From Pseudomonas capsici (lineage in GTDB: Bacteria; Pseudomonadota; Gammaproteobacteria; Pseudomonadales; Pseudomonadaceae), in contig NZ_JAFGZD010000006.1 in the NCBI RefSeq assembly GCF_017165765.1, positions 186,001-250,000 of the forward strand: DNA of 64,000 nt, given 5' to 3'. Under the pieces are notes generated by a model. The model searched no databases. It was given only the letters and a program-made list of their open reading frames with translations, and was not told the DNA's origin. How positions within the stretch are numbered: position 1 is the stretch's first letter; each line of letters opens with the position of its first letter. Below are positions 37,564 through 46,426 of this stretch, piece after piece. The translations under genes and the position numbers were made by a program.

Positions 37564-39579
37564 ATGCAGGGTGCGCTGCTTCGTACGGGCAAAAGTGACG
37601 AATTCATTGCTGTAGGCGAAACCGGGCAACCCGTTTACAAAGCCGCTCTACAGTTGATCGCAGCCCTCACCCGCAGAGATCCCTCCCTGGCCAGATTCCT
37701 TGCCGTGCCCAAGAGCAACGAGCAAGGCAGTGTGATCGACTGGTATAGCCCGGTCCAAGGCGACGTGGTGCCCTGGAGTTCGGCAAGCGAAGACGAACGC
37801 GACGAAGCCAGATCACAACTGCATCAATTCAAAGATGCAATCGCTGTCATGAGCAAGGCCTTGGTTCAGGCCGCAAACAAGAATGAACAAAGAGACCAGA
37901 TAATCTTTGGAAAACTGCTGGGGCTGATACCTCATGCACCTGCCGAAGACTATCTGTACCTGGTCCAGACAACCCGTACTGATAACAACGGCGTTAACGA
38001 ATACTACATGCAGCCGGTGTTGACGTTCTGGGGTTTCGTGCAGAGCGAAGCTGAGCGACATCTTGATCCGCTGCACTTTCTGAGCCAGAGCACGATTGCA
38101 TCTGACCTCTCCTCTTCACTGAATCCGGCATCTGCTGCAAGTGTGGACAACCCGCAGATTGCAGACACATCTTTCATACCTGGTCAGCCTAATGCATTGC
38201 TTCGCACAGGCAAAAGTGACGAACTTATGGCCCTGGGTGAAACCGGGCAAGCGGCATACAAAGCCGCCTTGCAGCTCATTTCTGCACTCGCCCGTAAAGA
38301 TCCCTCTCTGGCCAGATTCCTTGCCGTACCCCAAAGCAACGAACAAGGCAGTGTCATTGACTGGTATAGCCCGGTTCCGGGCGATGTGGTGCCGTGGAGT
38401 TCAGCAAACGAAGACGAGCGCAGCGCAGCACGGATTCAACTGGCCCGCTTCAAGGAAAACATCGCTGCAATGAGCCAGGCTCTGGTGCAGGCCGGTAAAA
38501 AGAATGGGCAAAGTGACCAGACCATCTTTGGCAAATTGCTGGGGCTGGTTTCTCATGTTCCAGACGAAAGCTACGTGTATCTTGTCCAGACAACACGCAC
38601 CAACGCAAACGGTGAAAAAGAATCCTGCATCCAGCCGGTGCTAACCTTCTGGGGGTTCGTCAAGACTGAAACGGATCGTAATCGTGAGCCGTTGTACTTT
38701 CTGACACACCAGCCAAAGGCTACTGCCCCCTTACTCGCCTCGACACCCTCTGCAAGTGCGGTGCCTCCCGGGATAACAGCCACGCCTGTTGTACCCCGCC
38801 CATGGTGGCAGCGCTTCTGGTGGTTATGGCCACTGCTACTCTTGATGCTGGCCTTGCTGTTGTTCGGCCTGCTTCGTGGTTGCCTACCAGCGGCCACTTT
38901 GCCTGTGGGCGGTCTGTCAGTGCCTCCCACGGGTATCTCCACACCCACAAACACCATCGGTGCAGGTCAATCCCTTGTAGAGGGTGTGGCGCTCAATGGC
39001 TCGACACTGCCATCGATCGGAACCACTGTCAGCGCGCCTCAGCTCCAAACTGCCGAACCCGTATCGACAATCCCTGCGCCAACAGTGGCTGAGCCGACAG
39101 TGCATGAGTCTCAAACCAGCGCAACCGCTGTTTCCGAATCCCCGGTCGCACCTGAACTGCCAGCAGAACAACCGGCAACCGGTGCTCAGACACTGCAATC
39201 CGGAACGCCTGGCGAACCGCTGAGCATTCCGCAGGACACAGCCGAAGGCCCTGCCTATTTCCTCAACGGCAACTACCGTGCAGGTGCAGGCATCATGGAT
39301 GCCAAGACTTCCAGACCGTTGCGCCTCCAGTACGCATTCGAGAAGGGCAAGGGCAATGTCACTATCCGCCGTCCTGACGGAGTGTCTTGCACCGGCTCAG
39401 TCAATGCCGCCATGAATGGTGCAAGCCTGGGCATCAAAAGCGAAGATCAGGCCAACTGCACCGACGGCAGTCGCTATGACATGCCACAAGTATCCTGCAA
39501 GCCGGGCGCCCAAAGCATCGCAGACTGCCAGGGCAACTACGGCAACACTCAATTCCCCATGTCCATGCGGCGCGAATAA
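37564..39579 (+). CDS. srfA: SrfA-family protein with duplicated N-terminal domain
   Basis: A 671-residue protein. Two copies of a roughly 170-residue domain occupy residues about 3-175 and 209-380 (both contain LLRTGKSDE, GETGQ, DPSLARFLAVP, NEQGSVIDWYSP, GDVVPWSS, FGKLLGL, YLVQTTRT, PVLTFWGF). A membrane helix lies at about 417-440, then a Pro/Thr/Ser-rich linker, then a beta-rich C-terminal domain (FLNGNYRAGAGIMD to MPQVSCKPG) with cysteines that are probably periplasmic. The domain matches the N-terminus of SrfA; the tandem copy is unusual. Function unknown; it probably joins the cytoplasmic Srf proteins to the envelope. Confidence 0.75.
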   Translation: MQGALLRTGKSDEFIAVGETGQPVYKAALQLIAALTRRDPSLARFLAVPKSNEQGSVIDWYSPVQGDVVPWSSASEDERDEARSQLHQFKDAIAVMSKALVQAANKNEQRDQIIFGKLLGLIPHAPAEDYLYLVQTTRTDNNGVNEYYMQPVLTFWGFVQSEAERHLDPLHFLSQSTIASDLSSSLNPASAASVDNPQIADTSFIPGQPNALLRTGKSDELMALGETGQAAYKAALQLISALARKDPSLARFLAVPQSNEQGSVIDWYSPVPGDVVPWSSANEDERSAARIQLARFKENIAAMSQALVQAGKKNGQSDQTIFGKLLGLVSHVPDESYVYLVQTTRTNANGEKESCIQPVLTFWGFVKTETDRNREPLYFLTHQPKATAPLLASTPSASAVPPGITATPVVPRPWWQRFWWLWPLLLLMLALLLFGLLRGCLPAATLPVGGLSVPPTGISTPTNTIGAGQSLVEGVALNGSTLPSIGTTVSAPQLQTAEPVSTIPAPTVAEPTVHESQTSATAVSESPVAPELPAEQPATGAQTLQSGTPGEPLSIPQDTAEGPAYFLNGNYRAGAGIMDAKTSRPLRLQYAFEKGKGNVTIRRPDGVSCTGSVNAAMNGASLGIKSEDQANCTDGSRYDMPQVSCKPGAQSIADCQGNYGNTQFPMSMRRE

Positions 39580-39590
39580 AGGCTGTACCC

Positions 39591-42500
39591 ATGCTGCCAG
39601 AACTGACGCAATTCGAAGAAACCGTCCACTTGATCAATGACAGCGGGCTCCAGTTTATGGACTTCGCGGTCAAGCTTGATGTGCGTAACGAGCCCGCCGG
39701 GCGCTTTGCCAGGATGGGCAACACCCTGATCGCACGTCTGTTGCAGAATCAGGAAACCAAACAGTACTTCCACTTCGGTCCGGTGGGCACCGCCAGCCAG
39801 TCTGGCGAGAGGCTGGCACAGTCACAGGCTCAGGAACGTCTGATCAGCGAAGTCGACGACGAAGACCTGACGCTGAGTATGCAGACCAGTCTCAGGCTGC
39901 TCGATGGATTGTGGCTGCCCGTGCCTTTCTTTCGCTTCCTGCCGCCAGAGCGTTATGACGAAGGCCCTACCAACTGGGCAAGGGCGCGCCTGGTCGAACT
40001 AGAGCAAGCCGATGTAGATGGCAACACTCACCGTCTGACACTGGCCTTCGACACTCGCGCCATGAGCTCGGCAGCTGGCATGCAGTACCTGGCGCCGACC
40101 CGTGACGACATCAATGCCGGTTCATCTTTCCGCCTGGCATGCCACGCACGTCAGAGCCGCTGGTTTCTGGATCAGAAATGGGTGCAGGACTGGCTGACGG
40201 AAATCTATCGCGAAGGCAACAAACACCGCCCCAGCGAAGACATCGACGAGGAACTGGTCGAACAACGTCATATTGGTCACTACCTGAACCTGCTGAGTCT
40301 GATGGCCCGGCCGATTCCCGAGCAGCGCACCAGCGAGTCCGCACGTATCGAGGTGCCGGAGGTCAAGCTTACCGCCAACGGCGTCGACTCCATCGATCCC
40401 CCCATTCCGGTAGATCTGGTGCTGGACGTCGGCAACTCAAGGACCTGCGGAATACTGATCGAAAATCACGGGCAATCCGGCGACGGGATGAAGCACAACT
40501 ACATCCTGCAGATCCGTGACCTTGTTCGTTCCGAACGGGTTTACAACCAGCCATTCGAGAGCCGGATCGAGTTTTCCCAAGCCGCCTTCGGCAAAGAAAA
40601 CTTTTCGGTGCAAAGCGGACGCCATGACGCTTTCCAGTGGCCGACCATCGCCCGCGTCGGGGTTGAAGCCGGACGCTTATCCGCTCGTCGCCGTGGCACT
40701 GAGGGCTCGACCGGCCTGTCAAGCCCCAAGCGTTACCTGTGGGATGAAAACGCCTACACCCACGGTTGGCGCTTCAACAACTCCTACGTGCAGACCGACA
40801 GTGAACCCAAAGCCACTGCTGCGCCCTTCTCGCACAAGATCACCAAGCTGGGACAGGCGTTCTACAAGCTCAAGAACGAGGATGATCGCCTGCCCGCGTT
40901 CTCCCCGCAGTACTCACGCAGCTCGCTGATGACGTTCATGCTCGCCGAGGTGCTGACTCAGGCCTTGTTGCAGATTAACAGCCCGGCGCAGCGGACTCGC
41001 ATGGGGCACACTCAGCGGCCACGCCAGTTGTCCAGTATTACTCTGACTGTGCCGCCGGGCATGCCGCAGGTCGAGCGCAGTCTGCTCAATGACCGTCTGT
41101 TGCAAGCCCTGGCGCTGGTCTGGAAGTGCATGGGCTGGCACGAAGGCGACCTCGACCCGGTCAAAGCCAAAGGTCTCAACTCCCCAGTACCAGCGCCCCG
41201 AGTTCCACTGCCAAGGGTGAAAGTGGAATGGGATGAAGCAACCTGTGGCCAACTGGTTTACCTGTACACCGAAATCCGTGAAAACTTTGCCGGTCATGCT
41301 CAGGAGTTCTTCGACACCCTGGCACGCCCAGACAAGACCAACCGGGAACAGATCACTCTGGCCAGCATCGATATCGGTGGCGGCACCACTGATCTGGTCA
41401 TCACCGACTACGCGCTGGAGCGCGGTGCCGAACAGGCAAGCGGCAGTAACGTGTCGATCATTCCCCAGCAGCGCTTTCGCGACAGTTTCAAGATCGCCGG
41501 TGATGACATCCTGCTGGACATCATCCAGCGCTTCGTACTGCCGCCGCTGGAACAGGCACTCAAGGATTTCGGCGTGGTATCACCGCGCTCGCTGCTTTCG
41601 CGCTTGTGCGGCGATGAAAGCACCAGTGCCCAGGACGCCATTCTGCGTCAGCAATTGAACCTGCAAGTATTCGTGCCCCTGGGCCTGCGCCTGCTCAAGG
41701 ACTACGAGGCATACGATCCGGAACTGCCAAGCCCGGTTCATGACTACAGCTTCGCCGAGCTACTGGAAAAAGATGCGATCAGCGAACGTATCCAGGAATA
41801 CGTGGCCGGGGGCGTACGCCGCATCGACGGAGGACGAGACGGTTTTGATCTGGGTAAAGTCATGCTGCGCATCGATTTGCCAGCCATTCATCAAGCCTTC
41901 CTCAAAGGCCAGATCAACCTCAGCAAGATTCTCGATGCCCTGTGCGAAGTGGTATTCCAGTACCCTTGCGACGCGCTGCTGCTGACCGGGCGCCCATCGC
42001 GCCTGCCAGGTGTGCAGGCTTACATACGCCGAAAAGTGCCGCTGCCCCCGGGACGCATCGTCCCCATGAACGGTTATCGCACCGGCGGCTGGTACCCGTT
42101 CCACCGCAATGGCCAGATAGACGACCCCAAAAGTACGGCAGCCGTTGGCGCCATGCTGTGCCTGCTCAGCGAGCAGCGCAAAGTGTCGAACTTCTATTTC
42201 AGCGTTGGCCGCCTCAAACCGTACTCGACCATGCGTCATATCGGCAAGCTGGACGAAAACAATCTGGTCATCGATCACGACATGCTCTATCGGGACGTGA
42301 TCAAGAGCAATGCCCAAGGCAACGAATTCCTGCAATTGCACGACCCGCAGCTCGACGGCCCACAACTGCGTGTACTGGGCAAAACTCGCCTGGGGTATCG
42401 CCAATTGAATGCCGAGCGCTGGGTTGCCACGCCCCTGTATCTGATCGAACTCACTGAGCGCGGCACTCGCAAGCTGGTAGGCAAGCCCACTACAGATGGC

Positions 42501-42728
42501 AAAGAAGCCTGCCTGCTGTTGCGTTTTCGAGTAGAGAGCGCCGACGCAGAGCGAAGCGACGCCGACATCATCGCCGAAACCCTGGGGATCGACGACAACA
42601 TCGAAAGCAACGTCCTGGATCAATCCTTCGACCGCAAGGACGTGAGGCTGCAGCTTTACACCATGTTGAGCGCCGAAGGCGGTGCCTCCAACTATTGGCT
42701 CGACAGCGGGAGCGTGAGTCCGAAATGA
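39591..42728 (+). CDS. srfB: SrfB-family actin/Hsp70-fold protein
   Basis: A 1045-residue cytoplasmic protein. It contains the two phosphate loops of the actin-like ATPase fold: DVGNSRT at about 279-285 and IDIGGGTTDLVITDY from about 593, with LLLTGRPSRLPGVQAYI as a possible adenosine motif near 800. These indicate an ATP-dependent scaffold or chaperone-like core. SrfB was named in Salmonella as an SsrB-regulated gene; its role is not settled. It is 11 bases after srfA and overlaps srfC (ATGA), so partners are produced together. Length and motifs appear intact. Confidence 0.88.
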   Translation: MLPELTQFEETVHLINDSGLQFMDFAVKLDVRNEPAGRFARMGNTLIARLLQNQETKQYFHFGPVGTASQSGERLAQSQAQERLISEVDDEDLTLSMQTSLRLLDGLWLPVPFFRFLPPERYDEGPTNWARARLVELEQADVDGNTHRLTLAFDTRAMSSAAGMQYLAPTRDDINAGSSFRLACHARQSRWFLDQKWVQDWLTEIYREGNKHRPSEDIDEELVEQRHIGHYLNLLSLMARPIPEQRTSESARIEVPEVKLTANGVDSIDPPIPVDLVLDVGNSRTCGILIENHGQSGDGMKHNYILQIRDLVRSERVYNQPFESRIEFSQAAFGKENFSVQSGRHDAFQWPTIARVGVEAGRLSARRRGTEGSTGLSSPKRYLWDENAYTHGWRFNNSYVQTDSEPKATAAPFSHKITKLGQAFYKLKNEDDRLPAFSPQYSRSSLMTFMLAEVLTQALLQINSPAQRTRMGHTQRPRQLSSITLTVPPGMPQVERSLLNDRLLQALALVWKCMGWHEGDLDPVKAKGLNSPVPAPRVPLPRVKVEWDEATCGQLVYLYTEIRENFAGHAQEFFDTLARPDKTNREQITLASIDIGGGTTDLVITDYALERGAEQASGSNVSIIPQQRFRDSFKIAGDDILLDIIQRFVLPPLEQALKDFGVVSPRSLLSRLCGDESTSAQDAILRQQLNLQVFVPLGLRLLKDYEAYDPELPSPVHDYSFAELLEKDAISERIQEYVAGGVRRIDGGRDGFDLGKVMLRIDLPAIHQAFLKGQINLSKILDALCEVVFQYPCDALLLTGRPSRLPGVQAYIRRKVPLPPGRIVPMNGYRTGGWYPFHRNGQIDDPKSTAAVGAMLCLLSEQRKVSNFYFSVGRLKPYSTMRHIGKLDENNLVIDHDMLYRDVIKSNAQGNEFLQLHDPQLDGPQLRVLGKTRLGYRQLNAERWVATPLYLIELTERGTRKLVGKPTTDGKEACLLLRFRVESADAERSDADIIAETLGIDDNIESNVLDQSFDRKDVRLQLYTMLSAEGGASNYWLDSGSVSPK

Positions 42729-45418
42729 CTACTCTGACCACCGAACAGATCAAACTTGCACACGAATGGACATCGGTACACAAAGGCGCAGGCCTGGCCC
42801 TGGATTGGGTGGAAGACGTAGCCGAAAAAGTCGAGGAAGTGGCGGCCAAGGCCGTGACGCTCAACCGTGACCTGCACCGTGCCCGCAATCTGGCCCGCAG
42901 CCTGGGTCGTGTGTCCACAACGCCTATGGGCATCGGCTTCTTCGGCTTGTCCCAGGCGGGCAAGAGTTATCTGATTTCAGCCCTTGCCGCCGACCACAAG
43001 GGCCAGCTTCTGACCCAGTTCGGCACCCAGTCACTGGACTTCATCAAGCATGTAAACCCGGTGGGCGGCGGCAAGGAGGCCACCGGTCTGGTCACTCGCT
43101 TTACGCGCCGCGCCGACCCTGGCAAGGACCCTCAGTTTCCAGTGGAGTTGCGGCTGTTTCGTGAGGTCGAGATCGCCATTATTCTGGCCAATGCCTGGTT
43201 CGAGGACTTCGACCATCAGCGTCTGAACAGCCAGATCACAGACGCGCATATCGACGCTCTGCTGCAGCGGTTTGAAGATCACACTGCCACGCAACCGACG
43301 CCGGGTGTCAACAGTGACGATGTCGTCCTGCTCTGGGATTACCTGGAACATAACTACCCCAATGCCGTGCGTCCGTTGAATGCCCGCTACTGGCAACGGG
43401 TGGTCAAGCTGGCGCCAAGGCTGTCGGTTCGTGAACGCGCCCAGTTGTTCTCGCTGTTGTGGGGCGGCATCAACAAGATGACCGAAACCTACGAGCAACT
43501 GGCAACCGCCCTGCACCGCCTGGGTCTGGCCGAAACGGTCTTCGCACCGATCACGGCACTGGTCAGCCAGCGTGACGGCCAGATGGTCCAGACCAACAGC
43601 ATCATCAACGTGGACATCCTCAGCCGCCTGGGCGGCAGCGGGGACAGTGCACTGGAAGTACGCCCGGCCCATGAAGCCAACCTGGGGACGCCGGTATCGG
43701 TCAGCAGAGCCGAACTGGCAGCACTCACCAACGAGCTGATTTTCCGTCTGGACAACGAACCGGCCAACTCTATCGTCAACAGCGTCGATCTTCTGGACTT
43801 CCCCGGCTATCGCAGTCGCCAGAAGCTGATGAGCATCGATGAAGCAAGTGAGGTGGACAGCAGCGGCGCAACCAACAACCCGGTTGCAAAACTGCTGCTG
43901 CGCGGCAAGGTTGCCTACCTGTTCGAACGCTACACCAATGAGCAGGAAATGAACGCGCTGGTCATGTGCACCAGCAGCTTCAAGCAGAGCGAAGTGGTCA
44001 GCGTGGGGCCGGTGCTCAGGAGCTGGATCGACAAGACTCAGGGCGCCAGTGCCCAGGAGCGCGATGGCCGTGCCAGCGGGTTGATCTGGGCCTTGACCAT
44101 GTGTGACGGCTTCATCGGCGGCGCGCTGAACGGCGAAATCGTGCAGTTCCCCGAGTCCTGCGACAACATGCTCAAGCTGACCATGATCGAGCGCTTCGGC
44201 AACGAAGAGTGGATGAAACAGTGGGGCAACACGCCTTTCAAGAACACCTATCTGGTGCGCAAGCCACGCTTCAAGACGAGCTTTATCGACCTGTCAGCAG
44301 ATGGTGAAGAACTCGGTTTCAACGACTCATCCAGAGTTGCCTTGCAGGCTTTGCAGGAAGCATTCGGCAACAACGAACTGGTCAAGCGCCATGTCGCCGA
44401 ACCGCTGGATGCCTGGCAAGCGATGCTCAAGCTCAACGATGGCGGCATGAGCCGCTTCAGTAACGCCTTCACTCCAGTGGCCAATATCAACTTCAAGCTG
44501 CAGCGTATCTCAGAACAGCTGGAGGACTTGATGGTGAAGTTGCTGCCGCGTCTGGAGGAATACTACGAGGCCGGTGGCGAAGACGAACGGGCCAAGAAAA
44601 AAGCCATCGCCAATCTGATCGTGCGCCCCTTCGCCACCACCAAGCACGGTAAATACGTACTGGGTGAACTGCTCGCCTACATGGCGGTGCCGGAAGATCA
44701 GTTGCGCGATCTCTATCTGAACGGAGACTTCGACAGCCCGACTACCGAAGCCATCGAGGCGGCCCCGGCGGATAGTGCCCCAGAAGTGGAATACGACATT
44801 TTCGGCGACGCTGTGACCCCGGCAGCCGAAGCACCACCTGTTACAGTGGCGGTACCGCAATACCAGAGTCATGAGCATCGCTTTGCCCGCGCGGCATTCA
44901 ACCTGTGGGCAACGCACTTGCGTGGCCTCAGCCGTCGCCAGCATTTGCTGGACCAGTTGGAGCTGCCGTCCGACGCCATTGCCTTGCTGGTCAAGGAACT
45001 GGTGGTCTGCGCCGAACGTCTGGACCTGCCCTTGCAGCTAAGCCAGGCCTTGCTCAAGCGTGCCCAGAGTGGTGTGCGCAGAGAAAACCTGGTTCAGCGC
45101 CAGGTGCTGACTGCACAACTGTTGCTCGACGATTTTACCGCCTGGTTCGGTCATACCGCACAGCCTGCCAGCCAACGGCCTACCGGCCTGCTGGGCGCAA
45201 AGCAGCCGCTGTTTTCTTTCTATCAGAAGGAAATGCCCGGTCGCTTCCCGCTTCTGGCACCGCAAGCAGACGACCAGAGCGTGATCTTCGCCGACGACTG
45301 GATTTCCGGTATTGCCATTCACACCCAGAACAATGTGGGCCATCGCAAGGGCAAAGAAATCACGCCCGAGCAGAATGAGGCCCTGGGCCGCGTCATCCAG
45401 GCCTTCAAAGCGAGATAA
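42725..45418 (+). CDS. srfC: SrfC-family large P-loop (dynamin-like) protein
   Basis: An 897-residue protein starting on the ATG that overlaps the srfB stop. Walker A/G1 is GLSQAGKS (residues 74-81), a G3-like DFPG lies at 358-361 (LLDFPGYRSRQ), and a possible G4 region is LIWALTMCDG near 456. The large size and helical middle and C-terminal regions recall dynamin-like or septin-type GTPases that act at membranes. SrfC is always found beside SrfB. An ATP- or GTP-driven partnership with the actin-like SrfB is likely (inference); nucleotide preference is not evident. Confidence 0.85.
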   Translation: MTTLTTEQIKLAHEWTSVHKGAGLALDWVEDVAEKVEEVAAKAVTLNRDLHRARNLARSLGRVSTTPMGIGFFGLSQAGKSYLISALAADHKGQLLTQFGTQSLDFIKHVNPVGGGKEATGLVTRFTRRADPGKDPQFPVELRLFREVEIAIILANAWFEDFDHQRLNSQITDAHIDALLQRFEDHTATQPTPGVNSDDVVLLWDYLEHNYPNAVRPLNARYWQRVVKLAPRLSVRERAQLFSLLWGGINKMTETYEQLATALHRLGLAETVFAPITALVSQRDGQMVQTNSIINVDILSRLGGSGDSALEVRPAHEANLGTPVSVSRAELAALTNELIFRLDNEPANSIVNSVDLLDFPGYRSRQKLMSIDEASEVDSSGATNNPVAKLLLRGKVAYLFERYTNEQEMNALVMCTSSFKQSEVVSVGPVLRSWIDKTQGASAQERDGRASGLIWALTMCDGFIGGALNGEIVQFPESCDNMLKLTMIERFGNEEWMKQWGNTPFKNTYLVRKPRFKTSFIDLSADGEELGFNDSSRVALQALQEAFGNNELVKRHVAEPLDAWQAMLKLNDGGMSRFSNAFTPVANINFKLQRISEQLEDLMVKLLPRLEEYYEAGGEDERAKKKAIANLIVRPFATTKHGKYVLGELLAYMAVPEDQLRDLYLNGDFDSPTTEAIEAAPADSAPEVEYDIFGDAVTPAAEAPPVTVAVPQYQSHEHRFARAAFNLWATHLRGLSRRQHLLDQLELPSDAIALLVKELVVCAERLDLPLQLSQALLKRAQSGVRRENLVQRQVLTAQLLLDDFTAWFGHTAQPASQRPTGLLGAKQPLFSFYQKEMPGRFPLLAPQADDQSVIFADDWISGIAIHTQNNVGHRKGKEITPEQNEALGRVIQAFKAR

Positions 45419-45421
45419 TTC

Positions 45422-46426
45422 ATGTCCATCACGATCAAGCTCACTCCCCTGGCCAATCCGGCCCCCGGACGCGCCTTTCTCCAAGTACGTGGTTGGGAGC
45501 ATGATGCTGGCAACCTGGAGTTCGCCATCCAGCGCAATCAGGATGATTACTACCTGCAGCACAACCAGCAATGGGGCAATGCGCCTTGCTGGTTCGCTCA
45601 GCACTTTGTAGAAGATGCCGACGGCAACTCGATAAGCTATGAGGCTGGCCCGGAAATCGTCGATCCGCTGCTGAGTTCAGTGACGAGCATATTCAACTTT
45701 CGCCTGCGCAGTCCGGACGGCAGCGCCGAAGATGAAAACCCCATGCGCCTTGCTCCCGGCCTGAACTCATCTCTGGCGGTGAGTGCAACCAATGTGGGAG
45801 CAGCGCAAACAACTGTCAGCCTTGGCCAGCCTCAGGCAATACCACAACCGGTTGTCGAACCCGTAACCGAACAGCCAGAAGAAGTACAACCGCTGCCCGC
45901 CCCCATCGCCGAACCACCGACACCAGCCAAAAGCCGCACGGCCCTGTTGCTGATCGGTGTTCTGGTCTTGCTGGCTATCGCGGCGGGATTGTGGTTCTGG
46001 CTCAAGCAGCCGGTGACTCCCGAACCCGTTGCACCTGTAGCAACTCCGACAGTCACGGTGCCTGCACCGACAGTAGCCGCAGCACCATGCAGCGTCGAAG
46101 CTTTGAGCAACGAGACTGAACTGAACTTTGTCCAGGGCTGCATCAAACAGGCACCCGACAGCGCGACTCTGCTCAAGGTCATCGAGCTGGCCAAAGCCAA
46201 CAAACAATGTGGCGTCGCGCAACGGCTGTACGCCAACCGTGCCCAGGCAGGCAATGTCGAAGTGGCTCAGGCCTATGCTCGCGAGTACGACCCCAAGTAC
46301 CTGCAACCCAGCGCCTGCTTCACCACTGCGGACAATGCCACTGCCGCTTACTGGTACGAAACCATCCTCAGTTATCAGGCCGACAACGCCGAAGCAGCAG
46401 AGCGTCTGAAGGAGCTCAAGCCGTGA
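45422..46426 (+). CDS. Single-pass membrane protein of the Srf operon
   Basis: A 334-residue protein of unknown family. The N-terminal 125 residues form a small soluble domain (TPLANPAPGRAFLQVRGWEH, QHNQQWGNAPCWFAQHF); a Pro/Glu-rich linker leads to a membrane helix at about 174-195 (LLLIGVLVLLAIAAGLWFWL). The C-terminal domain has short helical repeats with four cysteines (LNFVQGCIKQAPDSATLLKV, NKQCGVAQRLY, ACFTTADNATAAYWY), resembling SEL1-like repeats, and should face the periplasm. The stop overlaps the next start (GTGA). Confidence 0.7.
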   Translation: MSITIKLTPLANPAPGRAFLQVRGWEHDAGNLEFAIQRNQDDYYLQHNQQWGNAPCWFAQHFVEDADGNSISYEAGPEIVDPLLSSVTSIFNFRLRSPDGSAEDENPMRLAPGLNSSLAVSATNVGAAQTTVSLGQPQAIPQPVVEPVTEQPEEVQPLPAPIAEPPTPAKSRTALLLIGVLVLLAIAAGLWFWLKQPVTPEPVAPVATPTVTVPAPTVAAAPCSVEALSNETELNFVQGCIKQAPDSATLLKVIELAKANKQCGVAQRLYANRAQAGNVEVAQAYAREYDPKYLQPSACFTTADNATAAYWYETILSYQADNAEAAERLKELKP

